NCBI GenBank assembly: GCA_017630155.1 | Contig: JAGBVU010000003.1 | Coordinates: forward strand, 48,258-112,257 | Direction: 5' to 3' | DNA length: 64,000 nt | From: Bacteroidales bacterium | Lineage (GTDB): Bacteria; Bacteroidota; Bacteroidia; Bacteroidales; UBA932 | Part shown: piece after piece, positions 47,401-55,176 of the stretch | How the letters are laid out: each line of letters starts with the position of its first letter | How positions within the stretch are numbered: the first letter of the stretch is position 1 | The notes under the pieces: model-generated | Databases searched by the model: none | What the model was told of the DNA's origin: nothing | The model's input: only the letters and a program-made list of their open reading frames with translations | Program-made: the position numbers and the translations under genes

Positions 47401-48650
47401 ACGATAAAGAGTGCTTCAACGGTATCTATGAGGTAAAAGATGCTGAGATTATGAGTGTCCGTCAGGAACTTCGTCAGAGACTTATCAAAGCTGTCAAGAA
47501 GCAGCTTTCTGACCCTACAGTGTCAAGCCACTACTCACCTCAGCATATCGTAGAGATCAAGAGAACCCTAAGAGACGATGTCTTGACTATCGGTTTTGCA
47601 AGACGTTTTGCTACATATAAGAGAGCACACCTTCTATTCAGAGACCTTGACAGACTTTCGGCTATTGTAAATAACCCTAAGAGACCTGTCCAATTCCTGT
47701 TTGCCGGTAAGGCTCACCCAGCAGATAAAGCTGGTAGTGACTTGATCAAGAAGATTGTGGATATCTCCAAGATGCCTCAGTTCATCGGTAAGATCGTATT
47801 TGTCCCTAACTACGACATCAACATCGCCAAATATCTTGTTCAGGGTGTAGACGTATGGATGAACAACCCTACAAGACCTCTTGAGGCTTCAGGTACATCT
47901 GGTGAGAAGGCTGCCATGAACGGTGTAATGCACTTCTCTGTACTTGACGGCTGGTGGGTAGAGGGTTACAAAGAGGGTGCTGGTTGGGCACTTCCTCAGG
48001 AGAGAACCTACGATGACCAGAACTTCCAGGATGAGTTGGATGCAGCTACCATATACAATATCATCGAGAGCGAGATTGCACCTACTTACTACGATGTAAA
48101 TCCTGTTACAGGTATTCCAACTGAGTGGATCAAAATCATCAAGAACTGTATTGCTAAGGTAGCTTGCGACTTTACTACCAACAGGATGTTCAACGATTAT
48201 ATCAACAAATACTATAATCCACTAGCTGCAAGAGCTGGCAAGCTTATAGCATCTGACTATGCTGAAGCAAGAGAGATCGCACTCTGGAAGAGAAAAATGC
48301 GTAAAGGGTGGGAGCAGCTTGAGATCCGCGAATCCAACTTTATGAACGACGCACAAGGTCAATTGCTCCTTGGTAAAGAGTTCAAATCTTATATCACAGT
48401 ATTCGTAGGAGATATGGATCCTAATGATATCGGAATTGAGTTGGTATATGCCCGTCAGAATGCCAAAGGAAGATATGTTAAAGAGGGTGTGTACACATTT
48501 GAATTTGAGAAGATTGAAAATGGTGTTGCAACATACTCATCGACCATCGTTCCAAATACCACAGGTGCATACCAGGTAGCTGGCAGAATTTTTGCAAAGA
48601 GTGATAAACTTCCTCACCGTCAGGATTTTGAACTTGTAAGATGGTTGTAG
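44415..48650 (+). CDS. Fused glycogen synthase (GT3) and glycogen phosphorylase (GT35)
   Basis: 1411 residues. Residues 1 to about 550 are a eukaryote-type GT3 synthase: VSWEVCNKVGGIHTVI near 15-30, QFHEWMTGAG near 164, TTHATTLGR near 190 and SYYEPWGYTPLESLAFKVPTVTTT near 435, with the EX7E-type glutamates. From about 557 (ATG codon at 46083) it is a short-type alpha-glucan phosphorylase: YSGGLGILAGDYLKE, YHCNEGHAAF, FARRFATYKRA and the PLP-lysine region EASGTSGEKAAMNG near residue 1160. So one chain carries the enzyme that builds and the enzyme that breaks glycogen. GT3 synthases use UDP-glucose; no glgC is present. Codon usage changes between halves. Overlaps ribF by 10 bp. Confidence 0.93.
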   Translation: MGQKNLISPDYLFEVSWEVCNKVGGIHTVIATKSIGMAEGVNEEQIFIGPDVWMDTTQNPEFTEDPLLFRTWRVSAAQEGIRVRVGRWNVKGRPIAFLVDFTQYITKKDEILKEFWEKYGLDSLSGGWDYVESALFGYAAGRAIESFINFNLLPNQKVLAQFHEWMTGAGVLYLKQTSLPVATVFTTHATTLGRSLAYNNIKLYDVIDLVNGDEKARELNVAAKHSLEKCAAHNADVFTTVSELTAKECSSFLSKDVDLVTPNGFEDTIVPDAKEFVKYQKEGRAKLIEVAQAMTGETFTNPLLVGIGGRYEYKNKGIDIFVDSLAKVESSSYDGRTVLGFVLVPAGINGYDKELVAKLNGKECDYTTHTSHNLQYPENDPVLCRMAALGLNNRTNKKVKLLFIPSYLNGNDGVFNLPYYQLLSGLDLSVFPSYYEPWGYTPLESLAFKVPTVTTTLAGFGLWVNEYYTKEHPGISVLERNESNYTEVVDGVSAKIMEMAALDEKGEKSYKANAKSVSEIALWRNNLKFYREAYSLAIERVIERKGKFPEKNNIKSMTYKKIEVGTPAWNRVLVTRNIPERLKYLDVISKNLWWCWNQEAMDLFKSIDKELWIALGRNPIALLDHLSYEQYQQLEKNEKFVRQLDKVAALFNEYMEAKNHREGASIAYFCMEYGLDASLKIYSGGLGILAGDYLKESSDLNVNMIGIGLLYRYGYFNQKLSGYGDQIADYEPQDFLKIPAVPVRDAEDKWVTISVAFPGRNIYARLWRVDVGRTELYLLDTDYDANLPEDRQVTYHLYGGDWENRLKQELLLGVGGIRAMRALGLNADVYHCNEGHAAFTGLERLREYINNDNLSYDEALEVVRASSLFTTHTPVPAGHDAFHEDLLRKYISHYPERLKIGWDTLMSLGKNNPYDPNEKFSMSNLACNISQEVNGVSWLHGKVSQDILASMWPGYLPEENHVGYVTNGVHYPTWTAPQWKEIHARVFGDEFKTHKYDKECFNGIYEVKDAEIMSVRQELRQRLIKAVKKQLSDPTVSSHYSPQHIVEIKRTLRDDVLTIGFARRFATYKRAHLLFRDLDRLSAIVNNPKRPVQFLFAGKAHPADKAGSDLIKKIVDISKMPQFIGKIVFVPNYDINIAKYLVQGVDVWMNNPTRPLEASGTSGEKAAMNGVMHFSVLDGWWVEGYKEGAGWALPQERTYDDQNFQDELDAATIYNIIESEIAPTYYDVNPVTGIPTEWIKIIKNCIAKVACDFTTNRMFNDYINKYYNPLAARAGKLIASDYAEAREIALWKRKMRKGWEQLEIRESNFMNDAQGQLLLGKEFKSYITVFVGDMDPNDIGIELVYARQNAKGRYVKEGVYTFEFEKIENGVATYSSTIVPNTTGAYQVAGRIFAKSDKLPHRQDFELVRWL

Positions 48651-49522
48651 CAGCTACAGGTTTCTTTGATGGGGTGCATTACGGGCACCGCGCTGTACTC
48701 GACAGCCTCAAGAGGATTGCTGCCGAGAGACAGAAGGGGTGTGCTGTGATCACTTTCTGGCCCCATCCTAGAACCGTGTTGCAGCAGGATGCACATTCAC
48801 TAAGACTTTTGAATACCCTCGAAGAGAAGAGGGAAAGGATACTCTCATTGGGAATTGACGACTTTCATGTCGTCAATTTCTCCCGAGAGTTCAGCAAACT
48901 CTCCACTCGTGAGTTTATGGAGGAATACCTTATCAAAAGGTACAATGTCTCTACATTGGTCATAGGTTATGACCACAGACTGGGGAACTCCTCTTTGCAG
49001 ACTCAGGACCAGATGAGGGATATTGCTGCCTCTTTGGGGATAGAGACCATCAGAGTGGATGAATTCCATTGTGGTGATAAAATGGTAAGCTCCACCAAGA
49101 TAAGGGGAGCTCTCCAATGTGGTGATGTGAGTGGTGCATCAGATCTGCTTGGATACAAATACCGTTTGCATGGGGTAGTTGTCTCAGGTAAGCAGTTGGG
49201 GAGGACCATAGGTTTCCCTACTGCAAATATGGAGCTCTACGAACCATTGAAACTTGTCCCCGGTAATGGGGTATATCTGGTGGATGTAAACGTACTGGGT
49301 AAAAAGTTCAAAGGGATATGTAACATCGGTAACAGACCGACAGTAGGGGAGAATCAGAGCAGGACTATAGAGACCCATATTCTCGATTTTGATGAGGATA
49401 TATATGGTCTGGAGATGAGCATTGAGTTTGTCTCAAAAATCAGGGATGAGAGGAAATTCGCATCGCTGGATGAGTTGAAGAATCAGATAACCAAAGACAA
49501 AGAGTCGGTAAAACAATATTAG
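48641..49522 (+). CDS. ribF: Bifunctional riboflavin kinase/FAD synthetase
   Basis: Makes FMN and FAD. 293 residues; the start overlaps the preceding stop by 10 bp. Nucleotidyltransferase domain begins at once with ATGFFDGVHYGHRA (5-18, the HxGH-like site), then YDHRLGN near 107 and SSTKIRGAL near 147. The kinase domain has the GRTIGFPTANM motif near 185 and GICNIGNRPTV near 227. The short N-terminus without the usual leading segment is seen in other Bacteroidales. No FMN riboswitch upstream, as expected for an internal gene. Confidence 0.95.
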   Translation: MVVAATGFFDGVHYGHRAVLDSLKRIAAERQKGCAVITFWPHPRTVLQQDAHSLRLLNTLEEKRERILSLGIDDFHVVNFSREFSKLSTREFMEEYLIKRYNVSTLVIGYDHRLGNSSLQTQDQMRDIAASLGIETIRVDEFHCGDKMVSSTKIRGALQCGDVSGASDLLGYKYRLHGVVVSGKQLGRTIGFPTANMELYEPLKLVPGNGVYLVDVNVLGKKFKGICNIGNRPTVGENQSRTIETHILDFDEDIYGLEMSIEFVSKIRDERKFASLDELKNQITKDKESVKQY

Positions 49523-49527
49523 AATCT

Positions 49528-49896
49528 ATGGGTGACTCTTGGATAACTATTGTGGCAATGGTGGCATTCTTCTTTTTGCCGATAATTTTTGGCAACAAGA
49601 AGAAGCCGGAGTCTGCCGGTGAGGTCAAAAATGAACTTGAGGAGTTTTTGTCCCAACTTGGCATGGATGAGTTGCCGGAAGAGGACTCTGTCGGAGAATC
49701 TGAGGAGATATTCAGAGAGGTTTACAAGGCCCCTGAGATGAAAGTGAGGGTGGTCCCTGTGAAAGAATCTGAGAAAAAAGTGAAAGAGGCAGAGGTGGAA
49801 AACAGTGTGAAAGTGGGGAGCGGGATGTCAAAAGAGGAAAAAAGGAAGCTTGTCATCTATTCAGAGGTGATGAGCCCAAAATATAAAGAGTATTAA
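49528..49896 (+). CDS. Small membrane protein of unknown function
   Basis: 122 residues. One N-terminal membrane helix (about 5-22, ITIVAMVAFFFLPIIFG), then a highly charged, probably disordered acidic/basic tail, ending with KRKLVIYSEVMSPKYKEY. I recall this ending in short unnamed Bacteroidales proteins. Between ribF (5 bp) and greA (26 bp). No function can be inferred. Confidence 0.75.
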   Translation: MGDSWITIVAMVAFFFLPIIFGNKKKPESAGEVKNELEEFLSQLGMDELPEEDSVGESEEIFREVYKAPEMKVRVVPVKESEKKVKEAEVENSVKVGSGMSKEEKRKLVIYSEVMSPKYKEY

Positions 49897-49922
49897 CAAG
49901 AAACAAAGATAAAACAAATATT

Positions 49923-50393
49923 ATGTCTGAAATTCATTATGTTACGGCTGAAGGGTTGGATAAACTGAAAGCTGAATTGGCCCAATTGATTGCACAGAGA
50001 CCTGTTATATCAAAGCAGATTGCAGAGGCAAGAGATAAGGGTGACCTCTCTGAGAATGCGGAGTATGACGCAGCAAAAGAGGCACAAGGTCTGTTGGAAT
50101 TGAAAATTTCAAAACTCGAAAATACTATTGCCAATGCAAGGGTGATAGATGAATCACGCATCAATACTGAGCAGATACAGATGCTCAACAAAGTGAAGCT
50201 GAAAAACCTTGTAAACAATACTGTGGTAGAGTATACCCTTGTAGGTGAAAGTGAAGCCAATTTCAGAGAGGGTAAACTTGCCGCTGCAACTCCTATCGGA
50301 AAGGCCCTTATAGGGAGAAAGAAAGGTGATGTGGTAGAGGTGGTAGTACCTTCGGGTGTGTTGAAATTTGAAGTGTTGGACATCTCAATCTAA
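49923..50393 (+). CDS. greA: Transcription elongation factor GreA
   Basis: Rescues backtracked RNA polymerase by stimulating transcript cleavage. 156 residues: N-terminal coiled coil (1-75) with the two acidic tip residues in DLSENAEYD near 40-48, and the FKBP-like C-terminal domain ending in GKALIGRKKGDVVEVVVPSGVLKFEVLDI. Standard length. Confidence 0.97.
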   Translation: MSEIHYVTAEGLDKLKAELAQLIAQRPVISKQIAEARDKGDLSENAEYDAAKEAQGLLELKISKLENTIANARVIDESRINTEQIQMLNKVKLKNLVNNTVVEYTLVGESEANFREGKLAAATPIGKALIGRKKGDVVEVVVPSGVLKFEVLDISI

Positions 50394-50399
50394 TAACTT

Positions 50400-50795
50400 A
50401 TGGCATCAATCTTTACCAGAATAGTGAATGGGGAGATCCCATCCTATAAAGTGGCTGAGAGTGAAAACTTCTATGCCTTTCTGGATATAAATCCATTGGC
50501 ACAGGGACATACGCTTGTCATCCCCAAGAAAGAGACAGATTATATCTTTGATATTGAAGACCAAGAGTATAAGGAGCTGTTCCTTTTTGCAAAAAGGGTA
50601 GCAGCTGCTATAAAAAAATCTATCCCTTGCAAAAGGGTAGGTGTAGCTGTACTTGGGATGGAGGTGCCTCATGCACATATCCATCTGGTACCTATGCAGA
50701 GTGAGGGGGATATGGACTTCAGAAAAGAGAAACTCTCCCTTACACCAGATACATTTAAAGAAATAGCAGAAAAAATATCATCATCATTTGAATAA
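50400..50795 (+). CDS. HIT-family hydrolase
   Basis: 131 residues, histidine-triad nucleotide-binding protein. Starts FTRIVNGEIPSYKVAE, has FLDINPLAQGHTLVIPKKE near 28-46 and the HxHxH triad in VPHAHIHLVPM near residue 95-105. Likely hydrolyses AMP-lysine or dinucleoside-type substrates; exact substrate unknown. Six bases after greA. Confidence 0.93.
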   Translation: MASIFTRIVNGEIPSYKVAESENFYAFLDINPLAQGHTLVIPKKETDYIFDIEDQEYKELFLFAKRVAAAIKKSIPCKRVGVAVLGMEVPHAHIHLVPMQSEGDMDFRKEKLSLTPDTFKEIAEKISSSFE

Positions 50796-50798
50796 GCA

Positions 50799-51947
50799 AT
50801 GAAAAGAGTAGTATATACATTGATCGCAGTGTTGGCTTTGGCTTCATGTGCACCCAAGAACTCTGCAAAAGTGGTTTTCAATCTTCCTGATGCAGCTGAC
50901 AGTACAGAAGTAGTTGTTACAAAGCTTGCTATAAACAGAGTTTATACAGTGGATACCCTTTATGTAAAGGGGCAGAAGTTCTCATTCGAGACCACTTGTA
51001 CACCTGGCGCACCTGACTTCTATTACTTCTATGCAGGTGACAATAAGTTCACTTCACTGGTACTTCAAGCAGGTGACAAATTGGCTGTTTCAGCTACATT
51101 GAAAGATGGTGTCTCATCAGTTGAGGGTTCGGAAGAGGCCTCAAGATATGCTGAGGTGGAGAAGACCAATACCCAGGTTCTGAAAGAGGTGCAGGCGTTG
51201 GCTGATGCACTTGTAAATGCCCAGACTGCAAATGACCAGAAAGGTGTGCAAGAGGCAACAAGAGAGTTGGGCAAACTCTTTATCAAACATAAACAGAACG
51301 CCACAAGGTATCTTTACGACAACCCAAAATCGATTACAGTAATCCCTGTAATGTATCAGAGACTCTCTCCTGAACTTCCGCTCTTCGGAGATGTAAACGA
51401 TGTGTTTATCTTCAAGACTGTATATGAGTCCCTAAGTGTAGCATATCCCCAATCTCCGTATGTCACCTCACTTGCAGATGATATCAAACAGAGGGAGAGA
51501 TATATCGGTTTTGGAAATAAAGTGAACGATATTCAAGAGCTGAGCTATCCCGATATCAGCCTTTATGACCAGAATGCAAAAGTTCGTAACCTTTCAGAGT
51601 TGGACGGCAATGTCATTATCCTCTCTTTCTGGTCTACATTGGAGCCTACCCACAAAGTTTTCAATGCTGAACTTAAACAGATCTACGACAAGTACAAAAA
51701 CAAAGGACTTGCCATCTACCAGGTGTGTGCAGATATGGACAAAACAGCTTGGGCCACCCAGATAAAGGATCAGGGTTTAGAGTGGGTAAGTGTATGTGAT
51801 CCAGGCAATGTCTCAAGAACATTGGATTTGTACAATATCAGGAAAATCCCTGCATTGTTCATCATTGACAAGAATGGCGACATCGTAGAGAAAGATCTTT
51901 TTGATCCAGCCAAACTTGAGAAGGCAGTGGCAAGACTTGTCAGATAA
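50799..51947 (+). CDS. Thioredoxin-fold lipoprotein without CXXC (DUF4369/TlpA-like)
   Basis: 382 residues. Lipoprotein signal with lipobox LASC, acylated Cys near residue 17. N-terminal beta domain like DUF4369, an alpha-helical middle, and a thioredoxin-like domain from about 255 (LSELDGNVIILSFWSTLEPTHKVFNAELKQIYDKYKNKG... with the cis-Pro region IRKIPALFIID). The redox motif WCxxC is replaced by WSTLEPT, so no disulfide chemistry is expected. Its last 8 bp overlap the convergent tsaB. Confidence 0.87.
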   Translation: MKRVVYTLIAVLALASCAPKNSAKVVFNLPDAADSTEVVVTKLAINRVYTVDTLYVKGQKFSFETTCTPGAPDFYYFYAGDNKFTSLVLQAGDKLAVSATLKDGVSSVEGSEEASRYAEVEKTNTQVLKEVQALADALVNAQTANDQKGVQEATRELGKLFIKHKQNATRYLYDNPKSITVIPVMYQRLSPELPLFGDVNDVFIFKTVYESLSVAYPQSPYVTSLADDIKQRERYIGFGNKVNDIQELSYPDISLYDQNAKVRNLSELDGNVIILSFWSTLEPTHKVFNAELKQIYDKYKNKGLAIYQVCADMDKTAWATQIKDQGLEWVSVCDPGNVSRTLDLYNIRKIPALFIIDKNGDIVEKDLFDPAKLEKAVARLVR

Positions 51948-52638
51948 GTGATTTTTTGCTGACTCCGGCGACGAAGTCCTTAAGATAGAAGGGTTCAAAG
52001 TACGCAATGTCTTTGAACTCTTTTTTATTCCACATATCGAGGGTTGGGGTGAGCATATATCTGGCATCAGGTCTGCACTCAACGATAGTGGCCTTTTCGA
52101 GCTTTGATTCATTCAGACAGTTGCGGAATTTCCCTGAACCATCACCGACAAAGATGACCTGGTCATACTCCTGAAACAGCACCCCAAAGCTGTTCTCATC
52201 GAGAATTTCTGCCTTCACATCAGAGATTCTCTCCCCCTTGGCATTGTATTGTGCACAATAAACCTCCATTCTCCTTGCATCCAGCATTGGGACAATGACT
52301 GCATTGCTGCAGGTGATATTCTCCATCCCCATTTGAGCCAGCACATCGAGGGTGGAGACTCCGAGCAATGGTATTCCCGCCCCATAGCATATACCTTTGG
52401 CAGAAGAGACCCCTACACGAAGACCTGTATATGAACCGGGACCTTCACTTACAGAGACAGCACAACATTGGTCCAAAGTGGTATCTGTTTTCTGGAGAAG
52501 AGCTTCAATCATAGGGACAAGACGTTTGGCGTGTGCCTTGAACTCCTGAATGAAATCTGATGCAATTATTCTGTTACCTTCAGCCAGTGCTACAGAGCAG
52601 GCATCAGTGCTGGTCTCTATCAATAAAAATTTTTCCAT
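51940..52638 (-). CDS. tsaB: tRNA t6A biosynthesis protein TsaB
   Basis: Partner of TsaD in forming N6-threonylcarbamoyladenosine on ANN-decoding tRNAs. 232 residues, ASKHA fold: LLIETSTDACSVAL near 5-18, EGPGSYTGLRVGVSSAKG near 70-87 and the GVSTLDVLA segment near 97. Essential in most bacteria. Its 5' end overlaps the HlyD-like gene by 35 bp, so it appears to be the last gene of the peptide-export transcript unless an internal promoter exists. Confidence 0.95.
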   Translation of the reverse strand: MEKFLLIETSTDACSVALAEGNRIIASDFIQEFKAHAKRLVPMIEALLQKTDTTLDQCCAVSVSEGPGSYTGLRVGVSSAKGICYGAGIPLLGVSTLDVLAQMGMENITCSNAVIVPMLDARRMEVYCAQYNAKGERISDVKAEILDENSFGVLFQEYDQVIFVGDGSGKFRNCLNESKLEKATIVECRPDARYMLTPTLDMWNKKEFKDIAYFEPFYLKDFVAGVSKKSLI

Positions 52639-53782
52639 TGTCGGTCAGTCTCTTGTTGATGGCCTCATAAGGGGAGACAACCACCTCGTCATCAGGTGAT
52701 ACCCCACTTACTACCTCAATTTTGTTTATATCTTGTAAGCCGGTGGATATGTGGCGTTCATTGACAGTTTCACCATCATTTCCGACTACAAATATACAAC
52801 CATTTGCATTTATACATCCAAGTGGGATAGTAATAATCCCCTCTTTTTTCTCTGTTTCTACAGAAGCTGTTGCAGACATCCCGGGTCGGAGTTCCATTAT
52901 AGGGTCCAGTATAAGTATTTTTACCTCAAATGACGATATTTGTCTGGATGTGTAGCCAGTGTTTGATGCTGAGTTTGAAACTTTCGTCACTATACCTTTG
53001 AAATCTCTCCATCTGATGGCATCCACCTCTATGACTGCTGTGTCGCCCATCTCCACATTTACTATGTCGTTTTCATTTACCTCTACCACTGCTTCCATTT
53101 GTGAAAAATCAGATATCCTCAGCATCTCCGTACCTGCCATCTGGAAAGTACCCACGACCCTTTCACCCTTTTCCACGGAGAGTTTTGATATTGTCCCGCT
53201 CATGGGGGCATATATGGAGGTTTTTGACAGATTCTCTTCTGCCTCCTTAACAGAGGCGATGGCACTCTGAATATTGAACTCTGCCGCTTCAAGTGCGCTT
53301 TTTGCTATTGAGAGTTGCAGCTGGGACTCTTCATACTCACTCTGGGATATAGCCTTCTCATTGAAAAGTCCTCTGCTCCTCTCAAAGGAGAGCTCCTCTT
53401 TGTGCAGGATAGCCTGTTGCTGGCGGTATTGGGCTTTAGAGGCATTGAGCACACCTTGGGCTTGTTCCAGGACAGATATGTATGTGTCTTGTTTTATTTT
53501 AATCAGAAGTTCCCCTTTGGTGACATTGTCACCTTCCTGGCAAAATATCTCTATTATCTCTCCAGAGATGTCCGGTGCGATCTTTATCTCGGTTACAGGA
53601 CGGATTTTTCCGTTGGCCGGAACATTTACAGAGATTGAACCAATTTCAGGTTTTGTGACGGATACTTCCACAACTTCATCCCCTGAAAGTAGTGCAGAGA
53701 GGAGAATCACCACTGCAGCTGCTATCCAAAGCCACTTTTTGCCCCACCTTTTTTTACTCTGTCTCACCTTGGTAATAATCAA
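52604..53782 (-). CDS. HlyD-like periplasmic adaptor (membrane fusion protein)
   Basis: About 392 residues. One N-terminal membrane helix (about 18-34), a biotinyl-lipoyl-like domain (PEIGSISVNVPANGKIRPV...GDNVTKGELLIKI), a long alpha-helical hairpin (about 100-195) that would contact the TolC-like protein, and beta-barrel domains. Bridges the ABC transporter and outer-membrane channel. The frame opens with TTG at 53782, overlapping the TolC-like gene by 29 bp; a GTG at 53767 in the same frame is an equally possible start. Adaptor of the peptide-export system. Confidence 0.9.
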   Translation of the reverse strand: MIITKVRQSKKRWGKKWLWIAAAVVILLSALLSGDEVVEVSVTKPEIGSISVNVPANGKIRPVTEIKIAPDISGEIIEIFCQEGDNVTKGELLIKIKQDTYISVLEQAQGVLNASKAQYRQQQAILHKEELSFERSRGLFNEKAISQSEYEESQLQLSIAKSALEAAEFNIQSAIASVKEAEENLSKTSIYAPMSGTISKLSVEKGERVVGTFQMAGTEMLRISDFSQMEAVVEVNENDIVNVEMGDTAVIEVDAIRWRDFKGIVTKVSNSASNTGYTSRQISSFEVKILILDPIMELRPGMSATASVETEKKEGIITIPLGCINANGCIFVVGNDGETVNERHISTGLQDINKIEVVSGVSPDDEVVVSPYEAINKRLTDNGKIFIDRDQH

Positions 53783-54977
53783 TTATTTTCAGCTGGAATA
53801 AATATTTGTATTTGGCCTGTATCGACTCCGAACGTGCTTTGAGCAACTGGTTTCTGGTGTAATTGTAATCAAAAGGGGTGAGCAGGCCGAGGTCGAACTC
53901 CTTTTGTGCATATTTGAATGACTCTTCCATCGCCGATACCTGATCCAGTGATGCTGTATATTGTTCGTAGCAGGTGCGGGCTTGAAGGGTGGCCATGTCG
54001 ATTTCCCGGTAGAGATTACGGTACCTTTTCTCCAGCTCCAGCTCTCTGTGTTTTATATTCAGATTGGTGTTCCTTATCTCAGTAAGCAAGGTACCTCTGT
54101 TGAAGATGGGAAGGGTGATGTGAAATCCTAATGTGCTCATCCTGTTGGGAATATCAATACTCATGTTGAAGGACAGGAGTGGCATGGCACCGCCGTAAAG
54201 AATCTTTGCAGAGTATTTTTCTCTGAGGATATCAAGTTTGGCTATTGTTATGTATGGCAGTTCTGTTGCCTTGGTGAAAATCTCCTCTACATTCAGTGTC
54301 GGTACCTCTGCACCTGTCACCATATAGTGGTCCGGTACAATAAACAAATCTTCAGAGTAGGGAAAATTGATCAATTGTTTGAGATGTAAGAGCCGATATG
54401 AAAGTGTACTGCGGTACTCAACCAATTTGGCCCACTCCGAAGATTTCTGAGACCCTATTTCAAGCAGTGAGGAGTGTGTTATCCTCCCACCCCTGAACAG
54501 CGCTTCCGATTTTATATATTGCTCCCGAATCCCTTTGTAGCTCTCTTCCCCCATCGTTACCATCTCCTGTGCGATAAGAAGATCCAAAAATGCCTGTGTA
54601 ATGGAGATTTTTAACTCGTATTTGGCTTGTCTGATCTCCTGCCCATACATTTCCAAGGATGTGCTTTTAAGGTTGATGTTGTTTATTTTAGCCATCCCAT
54701 TGAATATTCCCAGGGAGATATCCAGATATGAGGTGAGGTGTGGTTGTGGGTGGATCGACCACCCTGTCTGATGCTGAATCTCCGGAAGCAGTTCCATATA
54801 GGATCCGATGTGGGAGATTTCTCCCTGTTTATATTGGAGCTTAGTCGATTCGACATCGAGACTGTTCTGCAGACCATACTCTATGCACATTTCCAGAGTC
54901 CATCCCTTTTGTCCGGATAGGGTGTACGAGCATAGAAGAAGGATGATACACAGGGATATGGGGGCAATATTCTTCAT
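53754..54977 (-). CDS. TolC-like outer-membrane efflux protein
   Basis: 407 residues. Signal peptide ending near LSGQ (about residue 22), then two TolC repeats with long coiled-coil helices (WTLEMCIEYGLQNSLDVESTKLQY near 26-49; repeat from about 255) and the typical FDLGLLTPFDYNYTRNQLLKA segment near 358-378. Shorter and sparser in beta-barrel sequence than E. coli TolC but within the Bacteroidota range. Five bases after the downstream of the two small peptides, so it is translated from the same message. Confidence 0.9.
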   Translation of the reverse strand: MKNIAPISLCIILLLCSYTLSGQKGWTLEMCIEYGLQNSLDVESTKLQYKQGEISHIGSYMELLPEIQHQTGWSIHPQPHLTSYLDISLGIFNGMAKINNINLKSTSLEMYGQEIRQAKYELKISITQAFLDLLIAQEMVTMGEESYKGIREQYIKSEALFRGGRITHSSLLEIGSQKSSEWAKLVEYRSTLSYRLLHLKQLINFPYSEDLFIVPDHYMVTGAEVPTLNVEEIFTKATELPYITIAKLDILREKYSAKILYGGAMPLLSFNMSIDIPNRMSTLGFHITLPIFNRGTLLTEIRNTNLNIKHRELELEKRYRNLYREIDMATLQARTCYEQYTASLDQVSAMEESFKYAQKEFDLGLLTPFDYNYTRNQLLKARSESIQAKYKYLFQLKIIDYYQGETE

Positions 54978-54982
54978 ATGAA

Positions 54983-55162
54983 CTATTGGGCAGGTGCTTT
55001 CTGGGCATCCTTGAATGCAGACCTTATCTTGTCTATGAGTTTGGCGACGATACCAAATCCCATCCCTATAAGTTCTACAAGGCCTGCAAGTTCTTCTGAT
55101 CTTCCTCCGTAGACAGTGTAAAGTTCATCTTCTGTCACTAATGTCAAATATCTGTTTTCCAT
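54983..55162 (-). CDS. Double-glycine leader peptide 1 (predicted exported peptide)
   Basis: 59 residues from ATG 55162, five bases after GGAGGAG. The leader ends at Gly19-Gly20 with the hallmark spacing Val9, Glu13, Leu14, Val17 (pattern LxxxELxxIxGG), which C39 peptidases recognise. Predicted mature peptide: 39 residues, cysteine-free, about +1, amphipathic, with a GMGFG stretch (GxxxG) near core positions 13-17 and ending KAPAQ. Looks like one half of a class IIb bacteriocin or a signalling peptide. An in-frame ATG ten codons upstream is less likely because the ribosome site serves 55162. Not a known family member as far as I can tell. Confidence 0.8.
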   Translation of the reverse strand: MENRYLTLVTEDELYTVYGGRSEELAGLVELIGMGFGIVAKLIDKIRSAFKDAQKAPAQ

Positions 55163-55167
55163 ACAAT

Positions 55168-55174
55168 CTCCTCC
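55168..55174 (-). promoter_or_regulatory. Strong Shine-Dalgarno before leader peptide 1
   Basis: GGAGGAG on the minus strand, five bases before ATG 55162 and two bases after the stop of leader peptide 2. Unusual in a phylum that mostly lacks such sites, and it decides the start of the short peptide. Confidence 0.65.
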
Positions 55175-55176
55175 AG

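Noticed and set aside
48560..48660. FMN riboswitch before ribF
   Set aside because: The region is coding sequence of the glycogen fusion gene, and ribF overlaps it.
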